Below are positions 8,738-17,012 of a stretch of DNA of 64,000 bases, piece after piece. Each line of letters opens with the position of its first letter. The stretch's first letter is position 1. Under the pieces are notes generated by a model. The model had not been told where the DNA came from. It made no database searches and saw only the letters and a list, made by a program, of their open reading frames with translations. The position numbers were made by a program, and so were the translations under genes. The DNA lies in assembly GCF_001598815.1 (NCBI RefSeq), contig NZ_BCZQ01000026.1, positions 1 to 64,000 on the forward strand. The letters run 5' to 3'. This stretch comes from Sphingopyxis terrae subsp. terrae NBRC 15098. GTDB lineage: Bacteria > Pseudomonadota > Alphaproteobacteria > Sphingomonadales > Sphingomonadaceae.

Positions 8738-8797
8738 GCCTTTTAGGCATCCTCTCCCAAAAACTTTCAAGGGTCGCCCTCGGGCGGCCCTTTTTTT
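8738..8797 (+). ncRNA. candidate small RNA (possibly suhB/mmgR-like)
   Basis: No coding frame occupies this stretch, yet a promoter-like element precedes it and a strong intrinsic terminator ends it. The pyrimidine-rich GGCATCCTCTCCC is anti-Shine-Dalgarno-like and would be single stranded, followed by AAAACTTTCAAGGG. From memory this pattern (CCTC-CCC loop, ACTTTCAAGGG, GC hairpin, T run) resembles the alphaproteobacterial suhB/MmgR (alpha-r8) trans-acting RNA family. A covariance-model search would decide. Confidence 0.45.
8771..8797 (+). terminator. rho-independent terminator
   Basis: GGGTCGCCC (8771-8779) pairs with GGGCGGCCC (8782-8790) with one G-T wobble; the innermost pairs probably open to form the loop. 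Seven T residues follow (8791-8797). There is no rightward gene upstream within several hundred bases, so it most likely ends a small RNA. Confidence 0.75.
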
Positions 8798-8852
8798 CGA
8801 CCTTTTTGGTGGAGAAACGCGAATCGGCGGCGTTTGGCGCGAATCGCCTACC

Positions 8853-9314
8853 TTAATCCTGAATGGGCAAGCGGGTTTCGAATCGCCGGACTTCGGCGAT
8901 AAAGCTGCCCGGAAGCGCGGTCGGCTTGCCCGTGTCTAGGTCGAGATGCGCGTAGCTGATCTCGATATCGGTCAGCCGTTCGGCGCCGCGGAATATCGCA
9001 CAATGCAGCGTGAAACTCGTCCGCCCGAAGTGGCTGACGCGCGCCGCGATGGTGATCAACTCGTCGAGCCGCGCCGGTGCGTGATAGTCGATTTCGCTAT
9101 GCACTTCGCGGATATCTGTACCATATTGGTGAAAATAGGGCCCCGGCTGTCCTTCGCCCAGCGCGCGAAAATATTCGGTCACCCCGATGTCGGCGTAAAT
9201 CAGATAATTGCCGCTGAAGACGATATTCTGGCCGTCGATCTCGTTGAAGCGGACGCGCACATCCTGCTGGACGCGAAAATCGTCGCGCGGGACAGCCCAG
9301 TTGGCCTGATCCAT
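8853..9314 (-). CDS. hotdog-fold acyl-CoA thioesterase
   Basis: A 153-residue 4-hydroxybenzoyl-CoA thioesterase-type protein. The segment RVRFNEIDGQNIVFSGNYL (about 21-39) matches the family pattern R-F-x-E-x-D-x-x-G-x-V-x-x-x-x-Y-L, where the Asp is catalytic. The ADIGVTEYFRALG helix and the central beta strands follow. It would hydrolyse acyl-CoA thioesters in the cytoplasm; the acyl group is unknown. The aminopeptidase P gene ends ten bases upstream, so the two genes form a leftward pair. Confidence 0.82.
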   Translation of the reverse strand: MDQANWAVPRDDFRVQQDVRVRFNEIDGQNIVFSGNYLIYADIGVTEYFRALGEGQPGPYFHQYGTDIREVHSEIDYHAPARLDELITIAARVSHFGRTSFTLHCAIFRGAERLTDIEISYAHLDLDTGKPTALPGSFIAEVRRFETRLPIQD

Positions 9315-9324
9315 GCCGCGCTCC

Positions 9325-11151
9325 TCAGGCCGCGAGCGCGGCGACGCCGCGATCGATCGGCGCGCAGGCGGCGGCCAGCCATTCGCGGTCGGCCGCGACC
9401 ATCCCGGGCGACAGCTTCTCTACCACCTCGGCATGATAGGCGTCGAGCCAGTCGGCTTCGGCGGGCGACAGCATCGCCCCGACGATCAGGTTGCGCGCGA
9501 TCGGCGCGAAGGTGATCGTTTCAAAGCCCAGCATATCCTCCTCGGCCCCCTCGATCCGGACGGGTTCGACCACCACCAGATTCTCGATGCGGATGCCGAA
9601 ATGGCCGGCCTTGTAATAGCCGGGCTCGTTCGACAGGATCATGCCCGCATGCAGCGGCTCCTCGGTCCCCGCCTGTCCGCCGGCGGGCTTGGCGATGCGC
9701 TGCGGCCCTTCGTGAACCGCCAGATAGGCGCCGACGCCGTGGCCGGTGCCATGCGCATAATCTACCCCGTCGGCCCACAGATATTGCCGCGCCAGAATGT
9801 CGAGCTGGCTGCCGCGCGTGCCCTTGGGAAAGCGCGCGGTTGCGAGCGCGATATGCCCTTTCAGCACCTGCGTGAAGCGGCGGCGCATTTCGGCGCTGGG
9901 TTCGCCGATCGCGATGGTGCGCGTGATGTCGGTCGTGCCGTCGGCATATTGCCCGCCCGAATCGACGAGATAGAGCGTGCCCGTCTCGATCGCGCGATTG
10001 GTCGTTTCATCGACCTTGTAATGCGGCAGTGCGCCGTTAGGACCGGCGGCCGAGATGGTATCGAAGGACAGATCCTTCAAAACGCCGCTTTCGTCGCGAA
10101 AGGCGCGCAATTTCGCCGCCGCGCCGAGTTCGTCGAGCCCGCCCTGCGGCGCGACCTCTTCCATCCATTTGAGGAAGCGCGCGACCGCGACGCCGTCGCG
10201 GACATGCGCGGCGCGGGTCCCGGCAAGCTCGGCGCTGTTCTTGATCGCCTTGGGCAGCACCGCCGGGTCGCGGTGGCGCGCGATCTTTGCGCCCGCACCT
10301 TCGAGCGCGGTAAAGATCGCCGCGACCGCGCGGTCGGGATCGACCGCGACACGCTTGCCCGCCAGCGCCGCGAGCGCAGGCTCGAAGGCGGTGCGGTCGT
10401 GGATGCGCACGCTGTTGCCGAGATGCGCGCGCACTGCGTCGGTGATCTTTTCGGGCGCAACGAACAGGTCGGCGGTGGCGTCGTCATGGAGCAGAGCAAA
10501 GGCAAGCCCGACGGGCGTGTGGCTGACGTCTTCACCGCGGATGTTGAAGGTCCAGGCGATCGAATCGAGCGCGGTCATCACCGTGGTGTCGAGCCCCTGC
10601 GCCTTCAGCCAGTCGGCGATCACGCCGCGCTTGTCGGCCGCTGACTGCCCCGCCTGCTCGGTATCATAGACCGCGATCGGCGCGGCGCTCGGCGCGGGCT
10701 GGTCGTCCCACACCGCGTCGATGGGGTTGGTGTCGACCGCAATCAGGCTGGCGCCCTTCGCGGTCAGCGCCGCCGCCAGGCCGCGCGCCCAGTCGATGCC
10801 GTGCAACCACGGATCATAGCCGATCTTCTGCCCGGCGCTGACATTGGCGCCCAGCCATTCGGCGACGCTAGACTGCGGCACTCCGACATAATCGTAAAGC
10901 GATCCGTCGACCTGGTCGCGCACCTGCACCGTATAGCGGCCGTCGACGAACACCGCCGCCTTCGCCGGCAGCACCGCGGCGGTTCCGGCCGATCCGCCGA
11001 AGCCGGTCAGCCACGCCATGCGCTGCGCATAGGCGCCGACATATTCGCTCATATGCTCGTCGCTGATCGGCACGACAAAGCCGTCGAGGCCGCGGCGCGC
11101 GAGTTCGGCGCGCAGGCGGGCGAGGCGATCTGCATGGTCGGGGGTGGACAT
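9325..11151 (-). CDS. pepP: aminopeptidase P family metallopeptidase (M24B)
   Basis: A 608-residue Xaa-Pro aminopeptidase of the long, three-domain type found in eukaryotes and alphaproteobacteria. Two creatinase-like N-terminal domains precede the pita-bread catalytic domain. Metal ligands are seen in LYLVDSGGQYADGTTDITRT (two Asp), GTGHGVGAYLAVHEGP (His), SNEPGYY (Glu) and RIENL (Glu). ATG at 11151 has AAGGAACAG upstream; the longer open frame reaches back into the promoter region of the divergent oligopeptidase and is rejected. No signal peptide, so cytoplasmic. Confidence 0.92.
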   Translation of the reverse strand: MSTPDHADRLARLRAELARRGLDGFVVPISDEHMSEYVGAYAQRMAWLTGFGGSAGTAAVLPAKAAVFVDGRYTVQVRDQVDGSLYDYVGVPQSSVAEWLGANVSAGQKIGYDPWLHGIDWARGLAAALTAKGASLIAVDTNPIDAVWDDQPAPSAAPIAVYDTEQAGQSAADKRGVIADWLKAQGLDTTVMTALDSIAWTFNIRGEDVSHTPVGLAFALLHDDATADLFVAPEKITDAVRAHLGNSVRIHDRTAFEPALAALAGKRVAVDPDRAVAAIFTALEGAGAKIARHRDPAVLPKAIKNSAELAGTRAAHVRDGVAVARFLKWMEEVAPQGGLDELGAAAKLRAFRDESGVLKDLSFDTISAAGPNGALPHYKVDETTNRAIETGTLYLVDSGGQYADGTTDITRTIAIGEPSAEMRRRFTQVLKGHIALATARFPKGTRGSQLDILARQYLWADGVDYAHGTGHGVGAYLAVHEGPQRIAKPAGGQAGTEEPLHAGMILSNEPGYYKAGHFGIRIENLVVVEPVRIEGAEEDMLGFETITFAPIARNLIVGAMLSPAEADWLDAYHAEVVEKLSPGMVAADREWLAAACAPIDRGVAALAA

Positions 11152-11221
11152 GCGCTGTTCCTTGTTCCTACATCGCAGCCAATTCCTGCCCGATCGGGGC
11201 GATGCTGCGGGGGTTTTCTTG

Positions 11222-13378
11222 ATGCGCGCTATTTGGATGTTTCTGGCCGCAATTACCACCCCGCTTGTCGCGTCCGGCAGCGCGTTCGCCGAAGAGAAAG
11301 AGACGATATTGACCACCAGCCCCGCCGCTCCGGTCGCCGACAAGCGGCCGCACCAAGTCACGCTGCACGGCAAGACGCTGTCCGATCCCTATTTCTGGCT
11401 CCGCGACCAGAGCTATCCGGTGATCGATGACGCGGACATCCTCGATTATGTGAAGGCCGAAAACGCCTATTTCGATGCCGCGATGAAACCGCACGCCCAG
11501 CTGGTCGAGACGTTGTTTCAGGAGATGAAGGGGCGGATCAAGGAAGCCGATTCGTCGGTGCCCCAGAAGGACGGCGACTGGCTCTATTGGGTCGAATATG
11601 AAGAGGGCGCCGAATATAAGAAATGGTATCGCAAGCCCGCGTCCGGCATGGGCGAGACCCAGCTGATCCTCGACGAGGTCGCGATGGCGGAGGGCAAGGA
11701 ATATTTCCGCCTCGCCGAACTGTCGATCAGCCCCGACGGCAGGCTGATGGCCTATTCGTTCGACGACAATGGCTCCGAACGCTTCGAGGCGCGCGTGCGC
11801 AATCTGGAAACGGGCGAACAACTGCCCGACGTTATCCCCGGAACGCTGTCCTCGCTCGTCTGGACGTCGGGGAATGACGCGATCCTCTATGGCCTCGCGA
11901 ACGAGAATTGGCGCACCGACAATGTCCGGCTGCACAAGCTCGGCACCCCCGTCGCCGACGACAAGCTGCTCTACAAGGAGCCCGACATCGGCTTCGGGGT
12001 CGGGATCGGCAAGACCGCCGCCGACAATTATATCGTGATCGCGACGGGCGATAACGAGACGAGCGAGGTCTATCTTCTCCCCGCCGATAACCCGGAAGCG
12101 CCGATGCAGCTCGTCTCGGCGCGCCAGAAGGGCCGCGAGTACAGCGTCGATGAGCGCGACGGCACGCTCTATATCCACACCAATGACGAGCATCCCAACT
12201 TCCGCATCGCCACCGCGAGCGTGAAGGATCCGGGCAAGTGGACCACGCTGATCCCCGGATCGGACCATAGTTACATCACCGGTCTGTCGATATTCCGCGA
12301 CTATTTCGTCATCGAAGCGCGCGAGGACGGGCTCGATCAGGTCGATGTCCGCCGCTATGACGCGCCGCTGACCCCCGGCCGGATCAAATTTCCCGAGGCG
12401 ACTTATGTGGCGGGCCTCGGCGACAATCCCGAATATCATCAGGACAAGCTGCGGCTCGATTATGAATCGATGGTCACGCCCGACACCGTCTATGATTATG
12501 ATCTGGCGAGCGGAACGCTCGAAACGCTGAAGGTGCAGGAAATCCCTTCGGGTTACGATGCCACGCAATATGTAACCGAAAGGGTTAATCTTCCGAGCCG
12601 CGACGGCAAGACACTGATCCCCGCCTCGCTCGTCTACAAAAAGGGCACCAAGCTCGACGGCAGCGCGCCGATGCATCTCTATGCCTATGGGTCTTACGGC
12701 TATCGCGTCCCGCCGGGCTTTTCGACGACGCGGCTCAGCCTCGTCGATCGCGGCATGATCTATGCGATCGCGCATGTCCGCGGCGGCGACGATCTGGGCC
12801 GCGGCTGGTATCTCGCAGGCAAGACGACCGAGCGTAAAAACACGTTCAACGACTTCATCGACGTCGCGCGCGGGTTGATCGCGAAGAAATACACCAGCGC
12901 TGGCAAGATTTCGGTCGAGGGCCGCTCGGCGGGCGGGCAGGTGATGGGCGTGATCTATAACGAGGCGCCCGAGCTGTGGGGCGCGGTGCTTGCGGGCGTC
13001 CCCTTCGTCGATGTGATCAACACGATGGTCGACGAAACGCTGCCGCTGACCCCCGGCGAATGGCCCGAATGGGGCAACCCGATCACCGACAAGGCCGCGT
13101 TCGACTATATGCTGAGCTACAGCCCCTACGACAATGTCACCGCAAAGGCCTATCCGCCGATGCTGGTGTCGGCGGGGCTCAATGACCCGCGCGTGACCTA
13201 TTGGGAACCCGCCAAATGGGTCGCCAAGCTCCGCGCGACGCGGACGAACGACGCGACGCTGCTGCTGCGCACCAACATGGGCGCGGGCCACGGCGGCAAA
13301 TCGGGCCGCTGGGGCGCGCTCCACGAAGATGCCGAGGAATATGCCTTCGTGCTGACGCAGTTGGGGGTGGAGAAGTAG
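11222..13378 (+). CDS. S9 family prolyl oligopeptidase / oligopeptidase B, exported
   Basis: A 718-residue serine peptidase. A signal peptide (MRAIWMFLAAITTPLVASGSAFA, cut near SAFA-EE) points to the periplasm. The beta-propeller domain covers about 70-430 and the alpha/beta-hydrolase domain the rest. The catalytic Ser sits in GRSAGG, Asp in LNDPRVTYWEP and His in GAGHGGKSG, as in oligopeptidase B, which cleaves small peptides after basic residues. A start at 11144 would remove the signal peptide from the N-terminus and overlap pepP, so 11222 is preferred. Divergent from pepP. Confidence 0.9.
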   Translation: MRAIWMFLAAITTPLVASGSAFAEEKETILTTSPAAPVADKRPHQVTLHGKTLSDPYFWLRDQSYPVIDDADILDYVKAENAYFDAAMKPHAQLVETLFQEMKGRIKEADSSVPQKDGDWLYWVEYEEGAEYKKWYRKPASGMGETQLILDEVAMAEGKEYFRLAELSISPDGRLMAYSFDDNGSERFEARVRNLETGEQLPDVIPGTLSSLVWTSGNDAILYGLANENWRTDNVRLHKLGTPVADDKLLYKEPDIGFGVGIGKTAADNYIVIATGDNETSEVYLLPADNPEAPMQLVSARQKGREYSVDERDGTLYIHTNDEHPNFRIATASVKDPGKWTTLIPGSDHSYITGLSIFRDYFVIEAREDGLDQVDVRRYDAPLTPGRIKFPEATYVAGLGDNPEYHQDKLRLDYESMVTPDTVYDYDLASGTLETLKVQEIPSGYDATQYVTERVNLPSRDGKTLIPASLVYKKGTKLDGSAPMHLYAYGSYGYRVPPGFSTTRLSLVDRGMIYAIAHVRGGDDLGRGWYLAGKTTERKNTFNDFIDVARGLIAKKYTSAGKISVEGRSAGGQVMGVIYNEAPELWGAVLAGVPFVDVINTMVDETLPLTPGEWPEWGNPITDKAAFDYMLSYSPYDNVTAKAYPPMLVSAGLNDPRVTYWEPAKWVAKLRATRTNDATLLLRTNMGAGHGGKSGRWGALHEDAEEYAFVLTQLGVEK

Positions 13379-13386
13379 GAACCCCT

Positions 13387-13464
13387 ATTCGTCATCCCCG
13401 CGAAGGCGGGGATCCAGCTCGCGCCGTTGAAAGCTGGATCCCCGCCTTCGCGGGGATGACGAAT
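13387..13464. repeat. perfect 32-bp inverted repeat (REP-like) between convergent genes
   Basis: Bases 13387-13418 are the exact reverse complement of 13433-13464, around a 14-base loop. The arm contains CCCCGCGAAGGCGGGGATCC, which is itself a hairpin. The element fills nearly the whole gap between the oligopeptidase gene (rightward) and the HAD gene (leftward), so it could act as a two-way terminator. Related copies lie at 16916-17006. It belongs to a dispersed family of palindromic repeats. Confidence 0.85.
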
Positions 13465-13466
13465 GG

Positions 13467-14075
13467 TTATGCCAGATAGCCCCGCGCCACCAACTCGCGC
13501 TCCAGCGCCGCCGCATCGACGAACCGGTGCCCCGCGATCCCGACCGATTCGGCGCCCGCGATATTGTGCGCGACGTCGTCGATGAAGAGGGCGCCAGCGG
13601 GATCGATGCCGAATCGTTCGATGGCGAGGCGATAGATCGCGGGATCGGGCTTCATCAGCTTCTCGGTACCCGAGACGATAATATCGCGGAAGCGGTCGAA
13701 CACTGGCTGGGTCGGGCGGAAGCCCTCCCAGAATTCATGCCCAAAATTGGTGATAGCGAATAGCGGAACTCCCGCCGCGTCGAGCCGCTCGACCAGTTCG
13801 AGGCTGCCGGGCATCGGCCCCGGAATCGTCTCGTTGAAGCGCGCCGCATAGGCGTCGATCAGCGTCGCATGCGCCGGATATTCGGCCTTCAGCTCGGGCA
13901 GCATTTCGGCGAGCGGCCGCCCCGCGTCGTGCTGGAAATGCCACTGCGGCGTGACGACGTTGGTCACGAACCATTCGAGCTCGCCCGCATCGTCGATCAG
14001 CTTGGCGAACAGATAGCGCAGGTCCCAGTCGAACAGGACGCGGCCGACATCGAAAATGACGCTCTGGCGAATCAT
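13467..14075 (-). CDS. HAD family hydrolase (YihX/epoxide-hydrolase-N type)
   Basis: A 202-residue HAD-superfamily phosphatase with an alpha-helical cap between motifs I and II. Motif I is FDVGRVLFDWD (about 6-16), with Gly two residues after the nucleophile Asp, as in YihX-like phosphatases. Motif II is FAITNFG, motif III KPDPAIYRLA and motif IV FIDDVAHNIAGA. It probably removes phosphate from a small sugar phosphate. ATG at 14075 has GGAG in front and is chosen over a GTG five codons upstream. Confidence 0.85.
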   Translation of the reverse strand: MIRQSVIFDVGRVLFDWDLRYLFAKLIDDAGELEWFVTNVVTPQWHFQHDAGRPLAEMLPELKAEYPAHATLIDAYAARFNETIPGPMPGSLELVERLDAAGVPLFAITNFGHEFWEGFRPTQPVFDRFRDIIVSGTEKLMKPDPAIYRLAIERFGIDPAGALFIDDVAHNIAGAESVGIAGHRFVDAAALERELVARGYLA

Positions 14076-14169
14076 GGCTGCTCCGGACACGCGAAAGCGC
14101 CGCCGGAAGCATCCGACGGCGTTACGCTTACTCGCAAATGCGCGGGGACACGCGGTCCCGGCAAGGCGT

Positions 14170-14295
14170 TTAGCCTTGGCGCGCCTTGAAGCGGCGGTTG
14201 GTCTTGTTGATCACATAGGTGCGGCCACGACGACGGATAACGCGGTTATCCCGGTGGCGGTCCTTCAGCGACTTCAGGCTGTTGCGAATCTTCAT
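14170..14295 (-). CDS. rpmJ: 50S ribosomal protein L36
   Basis: A 41-residue, very basic protein, [17 protein letters not shown] at the start and NRRFKARQG at the end. It is the cysteine-free form of L36 (no zinc ribbon), the usual form in alphaproteobacteria. It binds 23S rRNA in the large subunit. The gene stands alone, reading left, downstream of the repeat at 14395-14483. Confidence 0.93.
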   Translation of the reverse strand: MKIRNSLKSLKDRHRDNRVIRRRGRTYVINKTNRRFKARQG

Positions 14296-14394
14296 TGGTC
14301 TGTTCCGTAAATCTTGGCGTTGTTACGCGAAGCGGCGCAACTATGGGGAAGCGGGTGAAAAGTCAACCGGGTCCCACCCTTATTTCGTCATTCC

Positions 14395-14483
14395 GGACTT
14401 GATCCGGAATCCATTGCCGCGCCGAAGTCGTGGACCCCGGATCAAGTCTGTCCTGAGCTTGTCGAAGGGTACGGGGTGACGAC
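14395..14483. repeat. composite palindromic repeat downstream of rpoN
   Basis: TCGTCATTCCGGACTTGATC at the left and the segment CCCCGGATCAAGTCTGTCC ... GGGGTGACGA at the right form an interrupted inverted repeat (CGTCA/TGACG ends, ACTTGATCCGG/CCGGATCAAGT core). It also contains GAGCTTGTCGAAGGGT, a motif that recurs in sphingomonad intergenic repeats. The 192-bp gap 14296-14487 holds nothing else apart from the rpmJ promoter region. Confidence 0.7.
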
Positions 14484-14487
14484 AGTT

Positions 14488-15942
14488 TTATCCCGCGAGC
14501 GCCTTCTGCCGTCGCCGTTGCACCGACGAGCCATAGCCCATTGCCTCGCGATATTTGACCACGGTGCGCCGCGCGATGTCGTGGCCTTCGGCCGACAGCT
14601 TCTGCGCGATCGTCTCGTCGGACAGGATCGCCTTGGGATCCTCGGCCTCGATCATCGCCTTGATCCGGCTCTTCACCGCCTCGGCCGACACCGCGCCGTC
14701 GCCCTCGGTCGCCGAAATCCCCGACGAGAAGAAATATTTGAGTTCGAACAGGCCGCGTGCGCACGACAGATATTTGTTGCTGGTGACGCGGCTGACGGTC
14801 GATTCGTGCATCCCGATCGCCTCGGCCACCTGGCGCAGCGTCAGCGGGCGCATATGCGCGACGCCGTGGAGGAAAAAGCCCTCTTGCTGCTTCACAATCT
14901 CGCTCGCGACCTTGACGATCGTGCGCTGGCGCTGGTCGAGCGCGCGCACCAGCCAGTTGGCGCCCGCGAGCTGTTCGGACAGCCACGCCTTGCTCTTGGC
15001 CGCGGCATCCTTTGCCAGTTCGGTGTAATAGCGGCGATTGACGAGCAACCGCGGAAGCGTGCCGCTGTTCACCTCGACCGCCCAGCCCTTCGCGGTCTGG
15101 CGGACATAAAGGTCGGGCACCACCGCCTGCGTCGCGGTGCCGCCGAAGCGCAGGCCGGGCTTGGGGTCATAGCCGCGCAGTTCGCGGATCATGTCGGCCA
15201 GATCCTCGTCATCGACGCCGCAGATGCGCTTGAGCTGCGGGAAAGCGCCCTTCGCCACTAGGTCGAGATGCGCGATCATCGTCGCCATCGCGGGATCGTA
15301 GCGGTCGGCCTCGCGCGCCTGGATCGCGATACATTCGGCGAGGTCGCGGCCGCCGACGCCTGAAGGGTCGAAGCTCTGGACGCCCGCGAGCACGGCCTCG
15401 ACCAGCGCGAGCGGCACGCCGAGCCGCTGCGCCAGCTCGGCGAGATCGGCGCGCAGATAGCCCGCCTCGTCGATCAGCGCGACGATCTGTTCGGCGACCA
15501 TCGCCTCGATGCCCGAGAATCGCTCGCCGACCTGGGCGAGCAGATGGTCGTAAAGCGTGCCGTCGTCGCCCGCGAAGCTGTCGAAATCGATGCCCTCGCC
15601 GTCGCCCGACAGCCCCACCGAATCGCTCGCGCTGTCGTGGTGGAACCGTTCCTCGGCAAAATCGACGTCGAGATCGTCGGCGGTACCCGCTTCGGACGAC
15701 AGCGCCAGGTCGGTGTCGGCGGGCGGGCCGTCGGACGGCGGCGCTTCGTCGCCCCCCTCGTCATCGCCGGGTTCGCGGTCGCCCGGCGTCGCATCGAGCA
15801 GCGGATTGCCTTCGAGCGCCTCGGCCAGATAGGCTTCGAGTTCGAGGTTCGACAGCGCGAGCAGCTTGATCGCCTGCTGCAGCTGCGGCGTCATCACCAG
15901 CGATTGCGACTGGCGTAAATCGAGGCGTGGACCCAACGCCAT
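14488..15942 (-). CDS. rpoN: RNA polymerase sigma-54 factor
   Basis: A 484-residue sigma-N. Region I (LRQSQSLVMTPQLQQAIKLL, about 9-28) is the activator-interacting domain, followed by an acidic region II (about 45-125). The core-binding region III follows, then a helix-turn-helix and the RpoN box ARRTVVKYREAMGYGSS near 462-478, which reads the -24 element. It directs transcription at enhancer-dependent promoters, often nitrogen genes. It starts 14 bases after the end of lptB on the same strand, the common alphaproteobacterial lptB-rpoN order. Confidence 0.96.
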   Translation of the reverse strand: MALGPRLDLRQSQSLVMTPQLQQAIKLLALSNLELEAYLAEALEGNPLLDATPGDREPGDDEGGDEAPPSDGPPADTDLALSSEAGTADDLDVDFAEERFHHDSASDSVGLSGDGEGIDFDSFAGDDGTLYDHLLAQVGERFSGIEAMVAEQIVALIDEAGYLRADLAELAQRLGVPLALVEAVLAGVQSFDPSGVGGRDLAECIAIQAREADRYDPAMATMIAHLDLVAKGAFPQLKRICGVDDEDLADMIRELRGYDPKPGLRFGGTATQAVVPDLYVRQTAKGWAVEVNSGTLPRLLVNRRYYTELAKDAAAKSKAWLSEQLAGANWLVRALDQRQRTIVKVASEIVKQQEGFFLHGVAHMRPLTLRQVAEAIGMHESTVSRVTSNKYLSCARGLFELKYFFSSGISATEGDGAVSAEAVKSRIKAMIEAEDPKAILSDETIAQKLSAEGHDIARRTVVKYREAMGYGSSVQRRRQKALAG

Positions 15943-15956
15943 CGGCGACTACCGCA

Positions 15957-16769
15957 TCAAAGCGAAAAGCCCTCGCCAAGATACAGGCGGCGGACCTCTG
16001 GGTCGGCCACCAGCTCGGCGGGCGATCCGGCAAGCAGCACCTTGCCGTCGTAGATGATGCAGGCGCGGTCGACGAGGTCCAGCGTCTCGCGCACATTATG
16101 GTCGGTGATCAGCACGCCGATGCCGCGTGTCTTGAGGTCGGCGACAAGGTCGCGGATATCGCTGATCGAAATGGGGTCGATGCCGGCGAAGGGTTCGTCG
16201 AGCAGCATGATCGACGGGTTCGCCGCGAGCGCGCGCGCGATTTCGGCGCGTCGCCGCTCGCCGCCCGACAGCGCCATCGCCGCCGCGCTGCGCAGCCGGG
16301 TCAGGCCGAATTCGTCGAGCAGCTCGTCGAGCCGCTGCTGGCGCGCGATCTTGTCGGGTTCGGCGAGTTCGAGCACCGCGGCGATATTCTGTTCGACCGT
16401 CATCCCGCGAAAGATCGAGGTTTCCTGCGGCAGATAGCCAAGGCCCAGGATCGCGCGGCGATACATGGGCAGCGCGGTGATGTCGGCGCCGTCGAGCATG
16501 ATGCGTCCGGCGTCGGGCTTGACCAGCCCCATGATCGAATAGAAGCAGGTCGTCTTGCCCGCGCCATTGGGGCCGAGCAGGCCGACGACCTCGCCCTTGG
16601 CGACCGACAGCGACACGTCCGACAGGACGGTGCGCTTGTCATAGCTTTTGGCGATCGAAATAACCGCCAGCCCGTTGCCCGCCGCCGCGTCCTGCTGGAC
16701 GTGCGCGGTATGCTCGGCGACGCCGTGATCGGTGTCGGAAAGCGTGCCGGCGGTGGATTGATCGGTCAT
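15957..16769 (-). CDS. lptB: LPS export ABC transporter ATP-binding protein
   Basis: A 270-residue cytoplasmic ATPase that powers extraction of lipopolysaccharide from the inner membrane by LptFG. Walker A is GPNGAGKTT, the signature is LSGGERRRAEIARAL, and Walker B with the H-loop is MLLDEPFAGIDP ... ITDHNVRE. A roughly 30-residue N-terminal extension (Asp/Thr/Ala rich) precedes the ABC domain and is unusual for LptB. An in-frame ATG at 16811 would lengthen it by 14 residues. lptA and lptC are not next to it in this window. Confidence 0.93.
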   Translation of the reverse strand: MTDQSTAGTLSDTDHGVAEHTAHVQQDAAAGNGLAVISIAKSYDKRTVLSDVSLSVAKGEVVGLLGPNGAGKTTCFYSIMGLVKPDAGRIMLDGADITALPMYRRAILGLGYLPQETSIFRGMTVEQNIAAVLELAEPDKIARQQRLDELLDEFGLTRLRSAAAMALSGGERRRAEIARALAANPSIMLLDEPFAGIDPISISDIRDLVADLKTRGIGVLITDHNVRETLDLVDRACIIYDGKVLLAGSPAELVADPEVRRLYLGEGFSL

Positions 16770-16915
16770 AGGATCTTCGGTTCCGTTCTGGGTTCCTGTC
16801 GCTGCCCCCATGCGCGCGTTACCCCAGCGACGCGGCGGAGGTCAATCTGGCAAGATTTTTGCAGGGATAAATGGAGAAGCCATCAGGGCGATAAAAAGGT
16901 CGGGTGCTAAAAGGA

Positions 16916-17006
16916 GCGTGTGCACCCGCGAAGGCGGGTGCCCATCTCCGACCGGTTCAAACTGGCACTGGCGGGAGATGGATCCCCGCCTTCGCGGGGA
17001 CACGCG
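16916..17006. repeat. imperfect inverted repeat of the CGCGAAGGCGGG family
   Basis: The arms 16916-16949 and 16974-17006 are imperfect reverse complements (ACCCGCGAAGGCGGGTGCCC on the left, CCCCGCCTTCGCGGGG on the right, with CATCTCC/GGAGATG between). It lies in the 243-bp gap between the ends of the phosphomutase gene and the start of lptB. Same family as 13387-13464 but with a different loop. I see no gene in this gap. Confidence 0.75.
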
Positions 17007-17012
17007 CCATAA

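Noticed and set aside
11168..13324. 718-codon leftward open frame
   Set aside because: Antisense to the S9 oligopeptidase gene, which has a clear catalytic triad and signal peptide.
16770..16811. Longer lptB N-terminus starting at 16811
   Set aside because: The extra 14 residues are not LptB-like; both starts have weak ribosome-binding sites, so the shorter one was used, with modest certainty.
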